This document shows positions 37,045 through 48,537 of a stretch of DNA of 64,000 nucleotides, one piece after another. A program made the translations under genes and the position numbers. Source of the DNA: Bicyclus anynana (lineage: Eukaryota > Arthropoda > Insecta > Lepidoptera > Nymphalidae). The notes beneath the pieces are model-generated. The model did not search any database, was not told where the DNA came from, and saw only the letters and a program-made list of their open reading frames with translations. Every line of letters starts with the position of its first letter. The first letter of the stretch is position 1. Where the stretch lies: positions 10,608,226-10,672,225 of the forward strand of contig NC_069090.1 in NCBI RefSeq assembly GCF_947172395.1, in the 5' to 3' direction.

Positions 37045-37405
37045 GTAAGGGACAGCAATGGTTGGAATGGAACTACTCCACAGATTTCGATAATTCTTTT
37101 ACATTTTAAATGCTATATTATCCCTAAGTAACATAGGGATATAGATAGTAAATAAAATATAATGCGCATTTGAATAATTATTTATTGAGGAAGACATTCA
37201 TAAATCTGAGCGATACAATAATATTTATCAAAAATCAAATCAAAGCCATACAATCAAAAGTATCAGTACGTAATAATTATAAGTTTAATTGAAAACTTGT
37301 CACAGAATAAAGGTGAGTCACTCACATAAAGGTACAAAGGAATAAAAAATATTCTGAAAATTTTAACCACATAGGTAACAAAACAATAAAATTTAATGAA
37401 AACAA

Positions 37406-39960
37406 TTATGAATGTGCTAGGCAGAAACATTTTGTACAGAAACCTGGAGAACCTTCACATTGCTTACATTCATAAATTGTTTGCACCCTTTTTTTCTGTG
37501 ATTTGCAACCTTTGCATTCTTTTCGGACCACTTCGATAGTTTGTTTCGTGACTCTTCCTACTGTCTTAACTCTCGTCCGGGTCTTTTCTATTTTTGTGAG
37601 TTCGTGTTTCACTTTCAAAACATTGCGTCGATTTACATCATTAGGATCAGGTAAAAGCTTCTCCAGTATCTTCATACGGAAATCATATAGATTTAATTTG
37701 TCATTCGCCGAAAATGTATTGTACAAGTGCAATGCATTAGTAAGGCTCATTTGCAGCATATGCACAAACAGCTTCTTGTACCAACGCAGCGTCTTCCTTT
37801 GGACTGGATAGTATGCCAACATCTGATCTTGAAGATCAACACCCGACATAAAATTATTGTAATGAACGATTGCCATTGGTTTCACTACTATAGATCCTCT
37901 TTTGGAAGTAGTCTCCATCATCTCACTACCGTGTTCTGTAGAAATATACAGAACGTATCGCTTATCCCTCCATTTTCCGACATGAACGCCGTTCAAGAAC
38001 AAGGATTTGTTTTCTCCCTTTTCCAGTGAAACAGAGCCAATTTCGACGGGATTATCTTTCCTGTTTTTTCTTAACGTTCCTGTGCAGTATGTCTGTCGAT
38101 CTAGCAATTTCACAGCCAGGCCATAAGAATTATAATAATTATCCATGTATACATGATGGCCACAGTCCAGTCTCTCTTCTAGTAGTTTGAAGACAATCTT
38201 ACTACTATGTCCTTGCCCTGATGTCTCATCATTAGCACCGGCGTAAACTTGAAATTTCAAGACCGTACCATCTGGTTCTGCTAAAACATAGAGTTTAATG
38301 CCATATTTATGCCGTTTGTTTTTTATATATTGTCGGAACAGCAACCGACCGCGCCACAATACCATGGACTCATCCAATGATAGCTCTTTACCTGGACAGT
38401 AAATAGTTTTCATTTTATTGTTAAAATGATCCATGAATGGTCGGATTTTATTGAGACGGTCTTCTTCACTGGTTACAGACGTAAAGTGTAGGCATCGTAA
38501 AATAAGTAAAAAACGATTTCGTGACATGAATTGTCCGAAGCATGGAATATTAAACAAATAGTGTCGTTTCCAATAATCACTTAAACGGTTTAGTCGAATT
38601 GTTCCTGTGTGAAGAAGGAGTCCTAAAAATGTCAGCAGTTCTTCCTTTGTTAAATCTTTCCAAGATTTTATTCTGGAGTTTTGTTTGACGTTTTGTGCAT
38701 TACCGACTCTTATTGCGTTCGCGTTGGTCTCGCGAACTATAAGATCTAACAACTCGTCATCAATCATTAGTCGGAATGCTTCGTAAGGATCAGTTGGAGG
38801 CGGCACTAAGAGTTCCTGTTCCTTAGTAAACTCTAAGCTTTTCATGGAGCTTGGATCACTGCTCCAGGTGGTAGTGGCTCCTTGACCAGAGGGTGAGTTA
38901 TTGGGTGATAGATAAAAATCATCGGGTAAGTCTGGAGTACGACTTCCAGATCTCCGAACAGCCATAATTGATGGAGAGACGTCATCACGTTCTGGCGAAA
39001 GGTTGGGGGTGATCGCATCGGATCTCAGAAGAGATACGCTAGGTGTTGAACTGGTAGGGTTAATTGGTATATCCGGCAAAAAATCTCCATAGTCCTGTAC
39101 GATATTCGGCGATGTAGGACGGCAGTCAATTTCAGAATTGAATTCAAAGCTACCGTCTCCATCAAATTCCAGTAGTCGAGGCGCTGACTTCGATGCTGAG
39201 GAACTATTTAGATCTGGTAACTTCAACGATTGAGTAGAATTATTACGCGTGGGGCCATCCCTAAATGAAGGTCTTAATCGCTTACATTGAATGATAGCCC
39301 TTCCATCTGACTCACATAAACCACGTTTTGATGCAGATGAACTTGAAGGTTGAGGTGGTGGTACACAGCTGACTGTCTTTGAGGCAGGTGACCTTTAAAT
39401 AAAATTAAATGGAATTAAGTACAATTTACTGTTATTATTGAGTTCAATCAATTTAATTTCATAATAAATATTTTTAAGCATTTTTTGATGGTAACTACAC
39501 CTCTTTGAGACGGTTCAAAGCAATGAGGAATTTGGCTTTTGAGGCTTAGTGATTAAAGTGTCAAGGATGGAATCCTGAAGGAACGGGTTCGATTCCCACT
39601 CGGAGATTTCATTTTCCACATTGTTTTCAAATATTTATTGTCATGCGTTCATAACATCATTAGTTAGTCATACCTTGAAGGTTGAGCTAGTGGTATATGG
39701 CTTGTCGTCTTTGGGGCAGATGACCTTGAAGGTTGAGCTGGTGGTACACGGCTGGTCGTCTTTTGCTTCAGTCTAGTATCAAAGATACTATCATCACTGC
39801 CGCAACTAGAAGAGTCCTCTGAACTTGAAGAGTCTTCATCAGCTCTTTGAGAATACACATCCTCATCACTATAGTCAGACTCATAGTCATCACTTTGCCG
39901 ACGCTTTTTTCTAGAACTACTCGTAGATTTACTTCCAGACGGTCCAGCCTTATTGTCCAT
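37406..39960 (-). CDS. piggyBac-family transposase (757 aa, two exons)
   Basis: Cut-and-paste transposase (DDE_Tnp_1_7 type) acting in the nucleus on TTAA targets. I read exon 1 as 39960-39674 (starting MDNKAGPSG), a phase-2 intron at 39673-39393 (donor GTATGA, acceptor TTTAAAG), and exon 2 as 39392-37406. The total is 2274 nt including TAA. The N-terminus is Ser/Asp/Glu-rich and disordered, with a basic RKKRR patch. The DDE core follows, with Asp at about 436 (SLDESM), 513 (YMDNYY), 615 and 618 (GVDLQDQ). The last ~40 residues form the cysteine-rich domain, with CKGCK, CKQC and CTKCFC clusters and a late His. The length is somewhat above the ~600 residues usual for the family because of the acidic N-terminal extension. 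A TTG-started exon-2-only reading would lack that region, so I prefer the spliced form. A minus-strand AATAAA lies at 37181-37186. No inactivating lesion is visible. Confidence 0.9.
39541..39606 (+). repeat. tRNA-like fragment inside the transposase intron
   Basis: Carries an A-box-like TTAGTGATTAAAG and a B box (GGTTCGATTCC). The T-arm stem pairs only in part, so it is a tRNA-derived relic or SINE head, not a working tRNA gene. Confidence 0.4.
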
Positions 39961-40137
39961 TTTAGTGCAAAAATAGCTTTGATACGATCGTGTGTAAAAG
40001 TCACAATTACACTGTTATAATGAAACCAATACGCGTTTTCGTAAGTTGAATATGTTTCAGAGCGGTCGCGCAAACCAACATAAACTCACCTCAAACGCCG
40101 GCGGCTTACTGACTACTACAAAATGCACAGGCCGGTC

Positions 40138-40194
40138 ACTCGGATCCGAGTGCGCGGCACCGCTACTATCCCCCCTCCCAACTCGGATCCGAGT
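40138..40194. repeat. Subterminal palindrome pair, right end of piggyBac
   Basis: Two perfect ACTCGGATCCGAGT palindromes (40138-40151 and 40181-40194), 43 bp apart. The outer one ends 17 bp inside the tip. Confidence 0.8.
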
Positions 40195-40198
40195 AGTG

Positions 40199-40211
40199 AG
40201 CACTAAATGTG
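40199..40211 (-). repeat. piggyBac right terminal inverted repeat
   Basis: On the minus strand CACATTTAGTGCT, directly adjoining the right TTAA at 40212-40215. Confidence 0.85.
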
Positions 40212-40630
40212 TTAAAATATAGAATTAATGTGGTTAGTCCTTGAAGTATAAAAGTTTAGTTATTTATTTGTTTATTAAAGAAATCATTCATTTCTATTTT
40301 ATTAAATGGATAAATATTAATTTGTAAATAATAATAGAAAATATTATACAGAAATATTCTCTATTTAAGAAAAAAATTGAATAGGATGTCTGGTCACCCA
40401 CCATTGCCTGCAGTACTCGTATCGCAGAGAGAACTAATAATATTAGTTATGCTAGGGAGAAAAATTGATTTTTACTTATTGAATACGGAGCAAGAGATTG
40501 AACCACGAACGAAGCGAGGGGTTCAAAAACGAATCCTGAGCGTAGCGAGGTATTTAAGAGCACAAGAGTAAATGAATTTTAAACAAAGCTATAAACAACA
40601 CAAAATATTTCATCTCCATACTAGTACTTT

Positions 40631-40778
40631 TGTTGTTTGGGCAGTGAATTTACATGATGGAGATCCAGGGTTCGATTTCTGGCTAGGCCGATTGAGGTTT
40701 TCTTAATTGGTCCAGGTCTGGTTGGTGGTAAGCTTGGGCCTTGGCTAATTACCATTCTACCGGCAAAAAAGTCTGAAA
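40631..40778 (+). mobile_element. SINE A, 5' half
   Basis: Degraded head (GGGCAGTGAATTTACATGA; GGTTCGATTTCTGGC), then GATTGAGGTTTTCTTAATTG and GGTCTGGTTGGTGG; fades after 40770. Confidence 0.65.
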
Positions 40779-40969
40779 TGCGATGAAAATGTAATACTAA
40801 TCAATAAAAAACTATTGGAAAAAGAATTCCATGTTTTTAAAATAAAATTAATTTGAAATTAGAATGCTCAGCCAAACAAAAAGTCGATTTTAAATTTTTT
40901 CAGTTATAATTTGAAAAGGCAACTTACTTTTGTTACAAGAATCATGTAATATATTTTCATGAAAATGTC

Positions 40970-41110
40970 AAAATTAAGTATTATATTTTAATTAGGCTTT
41001 GATTCGATAAGTTTAGAAGCACTTTTGAAACGTTAGGTTAAATGTTATTTGATAATGGTGTTTATTAAAGTCGAAAACTTGAAATTAAAGTTACGAGGGT
41101 CCCAATAAAC
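40970..41110 (-). repeat. Interspersed repeat, family F
   Basis: TTAATTAGGCTTTGATTCG, GAAGCACTTTTGAAACGT, AAAGTCGAAAACTTGAAATT, AAAGTTACGAGGGTCCC. Third copy of this family. Confidence 0.6.
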
Positions 41111-41179
41111 CGATCAACCGTTTGCTATACCAAGGTATACTTAGTAAGATGCACTGTTTTGCGTTTACGTATGAAGAGA

Positions 41180-41400
41180 AATAAATAGCAATGCTGTTCA
41201 GACAGAACGCAGCCTATTAGAAATTATCTTTTGCGCTACGGATTTTGAGAATCCTATTCGAACACTGGGTCAGGTTATGAAACTTTGAGTTTTTATTCAA
41301 TAGATTTCCAGTAGCAGCCTGAAGTAAGAAAATTTATGGGACATCGCCCCTGCCTTGGAAAACATCAGTCCATCTAGCCATCAGTTCTGCTATTCACTAA
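41180..41400 (+). mobile_element. SINE C-like element, diverged
   Basis: GGGTCAGGTTATGAAAC, AGTAGCAGCCTGAAGTAAG, CATCGCCCCTGCCTTGG. Only the general order of blocks matches the other copies. Confidence 0.4.
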
Positions 41401-42667
41401 CTTTATTGAGTAACTTTAGTAGATAAAAACGAAATTTACCAACTAGCTACTTAGGTCACATGATTTTGTATTGACTGAATTTATTGGTAACTGCAACGAT
41501 ATTTTTATAACTTCGACAGTGTGAGTTTCGACCTCGTATCTCGCTCTCTAAAAAAAAGAGAAATAGAGGTGAATTCGAAACTTGCACTTGCGTGTTATAC
41601 TAAACATCGTTACTGAATAGCCCTCCTGTCTCCTGATCAAAATTACTAACTATAGTGTGTTTGCTATTGTGATTTACACGTACGTTAACTTTTCTTTAAG
41701 GAATACAAAATTATTATTATTATTATTGATTTGATGTCTATTATTTTAGGTGGCTAATAGACCGTAGAAGTTAATGAATAGGACCGCTGGACATATCATA
41801 TTTTAACATCTGTTAGTGACAGATACTTTTAGACTCAGTACCGATCCAACGAGTAACTCCTAAGCCCAATCCACATTGGATCAACGTGGTGGATCAATTT
41901 TGGCCCTGCAGTGGGTCATTATAAAATAAAGCCATATGGTGGTGCTGTAGAAAGCCTTACCTGAAAGTTCTTATTCTAATTTTGTTGTAAGAAAGCTTTT
42001 TATATAAATAGCAAATAAAAGCAAGTTTAATATTGCTATTTACATTTCTGATAAATTAAATATAAAATCCGCGACACGAAACAAGTCAACAAACAAGGTT
42101 TTTGTTCTTGTTCTCATTAGTGTAAGGCGCTGTCAATTTTAGGTCAGGTTTTACCCGCAGGACTTCTTTTGTGGCGCGTGTCTAGTTTAGGTATCCGTAA
42201 AAGTGCCTTGTAGAAATACTTAGCATTGGCTAACTTGTGATATATTGCATCCGTAAATAATTCGTGTATGATTACGGTCACCCATATCATATGGGGATAA
42301 AATATAGCCTGTTACTCGGCGACGATGTAGTAGTTTTTGAGATAATGTGTCACAAACAAACAGAAAAAAAATACAATCGTTCGTCTTTGTAATATTAGTT
42401 TAGATATTAATGATACAATATTTTTTATTAAATTTAGTGTACAAAAGGTTTACCTAATATAATTCTTTTAATATAGATAAGTAATGTTAATTTACAATTT
42501 GACTCTTACATTACTTATTTAATATAAATGCTCGTGTGTGTATGATATATAACATGAGTGAAAATAGATTTTACCCTGGATAGGATACATAGGCATACTG
42601 GAAAAATTCGTGGTTCCATGGGATTTGTGATGAAACTGAATTACTTTTAGTAACTGAATTCACTTGT
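41401..42667. other. Intergenic, old repeat traces
   Basis: A SINE D-like 3' piece at 41865-41935 (CCCAATCCACATTGGATC) and a weak Helitron-like trace near 42285-42412 (ATGGGGATAAAATATAGCC). Otherwise nothing recognised. Confidence 0.4.
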
Positions 42668-42945
42668 AAGAAAAGGGATTTTTCTTTCAAGAAAAATCTT
42701 ATTAGCAGTCTGGAGTTGCGATGTTGGCTGTGTTGTTCCACCCCTGTGCCTCGGAGAGCACGTTAAGCGGTTGGTCCTGCGCCTGATCTTTCACTAATCG
42801 TGTCGATCTGCCGTCCCATCGGACTATGAGAGTGAGTGCACCTGTGCTTGTGCAAACACTTGTGTACTAAAATATCTCCTGCGTACGTGGTTAATCTCGC
42901 CATGAGACTGGCTGCCGTGGCCGAAAAAGAATCAATTCGGTCGGG
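42668..42945 (+). mobile_element. SINE C
   Basis: TTCAAGAAAAATCTTATTAG, GCAGTCTGGAGTTG, CCCTGTGCCTCGGAGAGCAC, GGTCCTGCGCCTGATC, CTCGCCATGAGACTGG, CCGTGGCCGAAAAAG. The tRNA head is missing. Confidence 0.65.
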
Positions 42946-43834
42946 AGTATTATTATTGTAAGTTTTAGGTTTGTGTATCTTTTTAAACGTTATAGATACT
43001 ATCCATTCGAGTAAAGTTGATTTCGAAAAAAATACAGTTACTTATGGTACTAAGTGCAAAAAAAAATTCATCGTTTGATATTTGGACGTAGTTACGCGTT
43101 TATGCATCACTTTGGTTATTTCGCAAAATTATTCTAGATACATTATTTAAACGAAAAAAATATTTATGAATCGTTTAGTTAAAAATGTTTCAGAAGGTTT
43201 TCCTTTTACTTTTCTTTAAAAGCATTGCTATGTATTGTATAACTTGAGAAATGTTGAGCTATATATAATGTTGAGCTATATGCTTTATACCAATGCAGGG
43301 TGTAAAAGAGGAACAATTGTCATAAAATTATCATACTTGCGATATATTCAAACGTGTTAATAACTAATAATTAGTAAATATATATTATTCATAACGAGTA
43401 GCGCTGCTTGACTGAGCCTAATTTTTTATAAAGAATCAAAACTCGAGCCAATTTAACCTTATGCAAATACCATGAAACAAAAGACGCACGAAACGTCTAG
43501 GTCAGTCGCACGGGCTTTATGGGTTATATTTATGACGTGATTTCAAATACCTAATTACTTTATTAGTTCCTAATTGAGGGTTTAAAAGTAAATGAGTTTA
43601 TAAAATAATTGCAGTTAATAGGTATAAAAGGTTAGCTTACCTAATTGTTTAAAATGCAAAAATTGCGGTTTACCAGCTACCTCGGTAGGCAGTTTGATGT
43701 GTTTTCCTAAATATGTATTATTTGTATTTGTGTATTCTTCCATTATCCAGTACATAGTCTAGTCTAAATTAAATCCTATTAGATCAAAATAGGACTGAAT
43801 TGAGAAATTGTTTTGCTGCTTTTGTATAAATTAC
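42946..43834. other. No feature recognised
   Basis: AT-rich DNA left of the foldback element; only short tandem phrases such as TTGAGCTATATAATG-type near 43255. Confidence 0.5.
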
Positions 43835-45242
43835 ATATATACTATGCACAAAAATTAAGGGAGCAGAAAAAAAATCCATATTTTTGGGGGATTTTCAACA
43901 GGCTGTAACTTATACAAAAATGGTCGTACAGCAAAAAAAAAAAAGCAAATTGTAGCTCTAAGTGTTTAGTTTTTGGATCTGAGTTTGAAATTTTTTTTTT
44001 TAAAATATTTTTCGAGTAATCATAAGAAAACCACCGTAAAAAAAATTTCGAAATTTTTTGGTTTTTTTTTAAATCTACGGACGTGGAAAAAATTTTTTCG
44101 ACGCAACCTCCATATGGACCGGATAGCTTGTTTATTCAGATTTAATTTAGTTTTTTTTAAATTTTAAATGAAATTTTAAATTTCCTTTAATTTTTTCAAA
44201 AATTCGATCATGTGGGAAAAAAAAACGGTTGGCTGGATTTTGAAAAGATTAAAGGAGCAAGAATTTCGCTCTGAAAATGTCATAATTTTTATCAAAAATG
44301 AAAAAAAAATTTTTTTTTCAAAAAATTCGATCAAGTGGGAAAAAAAAACGGTTGGCTGGATTTTGAAAAAATTAAAGGAGCAAGAATTTCGCTCTGAAAA
44401 TGTCATTTTTTTTTCTTAAATTTTTCAAGTCCCTAATACAGAATTGAGAGAAAAATGAAAAAAAATTTTTTTTTTCATTTTTGATAAAAATTATGACATT
44501 TTCAGAGCGAAATTCTTGCTCCTTTAATTTTTTCAAAAATTCGATCAAGTGGGAAAAAAAACGGTTGGCTGGATTGAATTGAAACTTTGTAGGGTTTTTG
44601 TGGGTATATTGAACAGTAAAAGGCACACTTAACGTCAGTGGTTTCCGCAATATTTTTGATTGGGCGCTTGATTTCCAAAAAACGACAAAAAGCCCTTTTT
44701 TGGATGCTTTTTCAAATTCATGTAATGATTGAAAAAAAATTTTTTTTTCAAAATTCAATTGCCAATCCTTGTAGAGATTTTATTCAAGTTTTTAAAACCA
44801 ACCTCGAAATTTCTGTGCGATCATTGGTTGCTGACATATTGGTAATCAAAGACAAAATGATCTTTTTCCATTCAAACATCGATATCTCAGCGAGAAATGC
44901 TCGTATCGAGATTTAAAAAAAAGGAAATTAAATCTGAATAAACAAGCTATCCGGTCCATATAGAGGTTGAGTCGAAAAAATTTTTTCCACGTCCGTAGAT
45001 TAAAGAAAAAAACAAAAAAAATTTCGAAAATTTTTTTTACGGTGGTTTTCTTATGATTACTCGAAAAATATTTTCAAAAAAAAATTTTCAAACTCAGATC
45101 CAAAAACTAAACACTTAGAGCTACAATTTGCTTTTTTTTTTTTTGCTGTACGACCATTTTTGTATAAGTTACAGCCTGTTGAAAATCCCCCAAAAATTTG
45201 GATTTTTTTTCTGCTCCCTTAATTTTTGTGCATAGTATATAT
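43835..45242. mobile_element. 1.4-kb foldback element with ~310-bp inverted arms
   Basis: The left arm from 43841 (ACTATGCACAAAAATTAAGG) is mirrored to 45236 and carries GGGAGCAG, CAACAGGCTGTAACTTATAC, AATGGTCGTACAGC, GTAGCTCTAAGTG and GGACCGGATAGCTTG in both arms with few mismatches. The target site is probably TA within ATATATAC. The interior holds further copies of ACGGTTGGCTGGATT and GAGCAAGAATTTCGCTCTG in both orientations. Open frames here are low-complexity translations. No transposase is present, so it is non-autonomous. Confidence 0.82.
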
Positions 45243-46169
45243 TTGTAGCTATCATGCATAGACTAATTGACTATGGAGTTGCATCGCACACAAATTCACC
45301 TACAAAATTGTCTGACATTTTTTTTAGGGGGACGATAAAATATTTTAACACCAATAATTAATATATTTTGTATCCTTACACTACACACAATAATAAATTT
45401 AATTTTTACACGCACTAATTCCAATAATAATTTAGTCTCGTTACATTGAATATAAGATTACTTGATCGAAGATTTGTTGTTACGGCTGAAGAATCGATTG
45501 GTAGATACCCTATAGTTTGTATTACAAGTTAGAAATACATAGAAATATAACGTAACTTCATCTTTTAGTAAAATAGACATTTAACTACGCAAACCGCCAT
45601 TTTAGGGAGCTCTTTGGATACAGAAAACGATTACAACAATGAAACATCGCCTCTATAGAAACAGTTTCAAGATCGTTGATCATACACTACGATAGAGGGG
45701 TAACGAGTCAGGTCTTCTTGTCTTTTTATGTGACATAAAAATTAAATAAAATGAAAAAGGATTAGCTGTTTAAAAACAAGTAGGTAAAACGTGACGTGTT
45801 ATTTTTGTTCAAGCGTCATTATTACTAGGTTTATTAGAATTATACATAATCCGGGTGTCTATGCATGATGTTGCAAAATACTAATAATAATCATCATCAC
45901 GAAATATCCAAGTTTTCCCATGGTTTTCCCGTATCATTCAGAGCACCGGTGTCTGTAAGAAGTCTATCTATCCATGTTTTATTTATCTATACTGATGTTA
46001 TAAAGAAAACAAAAAGAATTTTTTTCTTGTATGTAACGAATATTTGAAAAATTATTTCACCAATAGAAAGCTACATTATTAGGGAGTAACGCGAGGTTCT
46101 GCTAATGCTAATAAATAACAGTTTCTTTTTCTAACAGGTTCAATATCTACTTATTTATTTCATGTTTTT
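45243..46169. other. No feature recognised
   Basis: AT-rich, no coding content. AAACCGCCATTTTAGGGAG at about 45593 is a lone promoter-like phrase and is not enough to call a start. Confidence 0.45.
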
Positions 46170-46528
46170 CATCGTCATCAACCCATATTCGGCTCACTGC
46201 TGAGCTCGAGTCTCCTCTCAGAATGAGAGGGATAAGGCCAATAGTCCACCACGCTGGCCCAATGCGGATTGGCAGACTTCACACACGCAGAGAATTAAGA
46301 TAATTCTCTGGTATGCAGGTTTCCTCACGATGTTTTCCTTCACCGATTGAGACACGTGATATTTAATTTCTTAAAATGCACACAACTGAAAAGTTGGAGG
46401 TGCATGCCCCGGACCGGATTCGAACCCACACCCTCCGGAATCGGAGGCAGAAGTTATATCCACTGGGCTATCACGGCTCTTATATCCACTGGGCTATCAC
46501 GGCTCTTATATCCACTGGGCTATCACGT
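46170..46528 (-). mobile_element. SINE B with its 5' end tandemly tripled
   Basis: Complete element in reverse. At the head, TATCCACTGGGCTATCACGG occurs three times at about 46455-46528, separated by CTCT, giving a 24-bp period. Confidence 0.8.
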
Positions 46529-47102
46529 ATATGTTTTTCATACTACCACAGAATACATACGTAAGTACAGAGTACAGAAATAGACAACTCAAGTTAATTT
46601 TGGACGCGTGAACAAGCTCATGATTAAACCCCGGGATTCATTCATTTAAAACTATAGTAAAGAGATTATTATGGGTACAGTGCAATATTCCGCATTGGAA
46701 TAATAATAATCATTAAAAATTAAACCTTATTACTAAAAGTTACTACTAAGTATACAATATACAAGTACATACTTATTTAATATAAGTATACATAAATGTG
46801 TTAATCCAAATAAATTAATGATATGGAAGTTGCATTAGTATAAACCTAGTCGCACCTTCCATCGCTCTTCCCTCATTATAGATGATTGAATTTAGAACAT
46901 GAGGATAAAGTTTCTAACAAAGAGTTCAGGGAAAACCTTATACTGTAGCCTAGATTTTCTACTATTGTACAGAGGCTGCACCGTCTTGTTAAACGGCAAT
47001 GAGTCAGTAGGTGCATTATGGTCACCATGATTCCTGTTGATACCGCACTGTTCGATATTTTCATTCATTCATTCATATCAATATCCACCTCACAGATTAA
47101 AC

Positions 47103-47281
47103 TATACTAATATTATAAAGCTAGAGTTGTGTTTGTTTGGTTGAACGCGCAAATCTCAGGAACTACTGGTCCGATTTGAAAAATTCTTTCAGTGTTAGAT
47201 AGCCCATTTATCAAGGAAGGTTACAAGCTATATATTATCTCCGTATTATTACGGGAACGGGAACCACGCGGCGTCAGCTAG
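47103..47281 (+). mobile_element. Helitron-like short element
   Basis: TATACTAATATTATAAAGC through GAACTACTGGTCCGATTTG to GGCGTCAGCTAG|T. The first bases are mutated and the end hairpin is deleted. Confidence 0.55.
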
Positions 47282-47884
47282 TCAATAATAGGCAGAAGGA
47301 CCGCACGGGACACGACGGTGTCGTTCCTGTCACAAATACAACATTCAAAAACGAATACATTCTCGAGTCAGTACGACACGAAGCGTCGCATCAGTAATTT
47401 TCAATATTATTCAAGAAAAGTGGAGTCTTACGTTTTTACAAGTTTTAAAACCTGTTATCAAAAACTAAAGAAATAAGATTTTACGTAATTGTTGTTAGTG
47501 TTAAATTTTGAAATACAAATTATGAAAAAAGTTTGTTTATGCGGTTGTCAAGAAGACGCGTGACGTTTGTTTTTTTAATGGGTTTCACCGGCTTCAGTAC
47601 GTTGCTTGTAAAGACTCAGTCTGGTTACTCTGTGATCCACCCTAAATATTACCAAAGGTTCAAGGTCTATACCGAAGACTCATCATTATCATCGCCTTTA
47701 CCTAGTCCTGGATAAGCCTATAAGCTATTTAAGCAACTGCTTAGGGTATCCCGCACTAGAGATGATTTAGAAAAAAAACGAGCACACGAATGACAAAAGT
47801 TAGAGCAATTTCAAAATCTGTGGGTTTAAATTGATGTTGGTTGATATATATTCTACCTACGCCAGGTACATATTTACATACATG

Positions 47885-47979
47885 CCAATCAGCGTGGTGG
47901 ATTACTGGCCTGACCCCTCTCATTCTGAGAGGAGACTCGAGCTCAGCTGTGGGCCGAATATGGGTTGGTAATAATAATG
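47885..47979 (+). mobile_element. SINE B, 3' end only
   Basis: CCAATCAGCGTGGTGGATTA through GGGCCGAATATGGGTTGG. Confidence 0.65.
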
Positions 47980-48019
47980 ACTTGGATAGGAAGCCCACAG
48001 GGGAGGTTTGCTTAGGGCA

Positions 48020-48175
48020 TTAAGTTGACTTAGGGTAGGGGTAAGGTAGGGTGGGGCTAGGGTAGGGTTAGGGTAGAGGTCGGGTAGGGGTAGCTTAGGG
48101 GTAGGAGTGTGGTAGCGTAGGGTAGGGATAGGGAATAAGTGCACTCAGTCAAAGCGAAGCTTGACCGGGTCCGTT
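48020..48175 (+). mobile_element. Helitron-like 3' part with (TAGGG)-rich core
   Basis: GTAGGGGTAAGGTAGGG-type minisatellite, then CAGTCAAAGCGAAGCTTGAC and CGGGTCCGTTAG|T. Same family as 15519, in the opposite orientation. A TAGGGG array recurs at 48838-48900. Confidence 0.55.
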
Positions 48176-48537
48176 AGTACGAGTATATGTATAAATGCGA
48201 AAGATCACTTCACACATCATCATGAAATCTCTACTTCATGTAGAGAGATGAAATTTGGCAGGGAGGTAGTTTGTAGATGTCCGCTAAGAATGAGTTTTGC
48301 GACAGGCCCAGATTAAACTATTGTCGAACATAAAAATCTTCATCTTGCTTTCTAATAAATTATTGCTACCCTATAAATATATATATTGTACTATTATGTA
48401 TGTACTGATGGGTTTCAACAATGAGGTTGAACTGCCCGTATGACCGTAACTCAGTAATGTGGGCCAAGTTGATTGTATCTACCTACGTACGAGCAACTGT
48501 CACTTGCAGTGCGATTTACAAGAGAATCAATGTTTTT

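Larger units (their letters stand above)
36842..40211 (-). mobile_element. piggyBac-family DNA transposon, structurally complete (3370 bp)
   Basis: Both ends are flanked by TTAA (36838-36841 and 40212-40215), the target duplication of piggyBac. The terminal inverted repeats are CACATTCACTGCT on the left and CACATTTAGTGCT read inward from the right, 11 of 13 identical. Four subterminal copies of a 14-bp palindrome related to ACTCGGATCCGAGT lie at 36987, 37031, 40138 and 40181. A two-exon transposase with no stop or frameshift fills the middle on the minus strand. The agreement of TSD, TIR and gene makes the boundaries firm. It inserted about 520 bp downstream of the cuticular gene's second poly(A) signal. 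Confidence 0.92.

Noticed and set aside
37503..38029. Plus-strand frames of about 100 codons
   Set aside because: Antisense shadows of the transposase.
43973..44916. Several 60-128-codon frames with Lys/Phe-rich products
   Set aside because: They translate A- and T-runs within the foldback element in both directions and repeat each other.
47533..47715. 60-codon frame after a possible initiator (GAGTCAGTACG at about 47374)
   Set aside because: No similarity to any protein I know and no further exon with compatible splice sites.
48020..48140. TAGGG-rich DNA as a telomere remnant
   Set aside because: The insect telomere unit is TTAGG; this is a mixed TAGGG/TAGGGG minisatellite tied to a mobile-element end.
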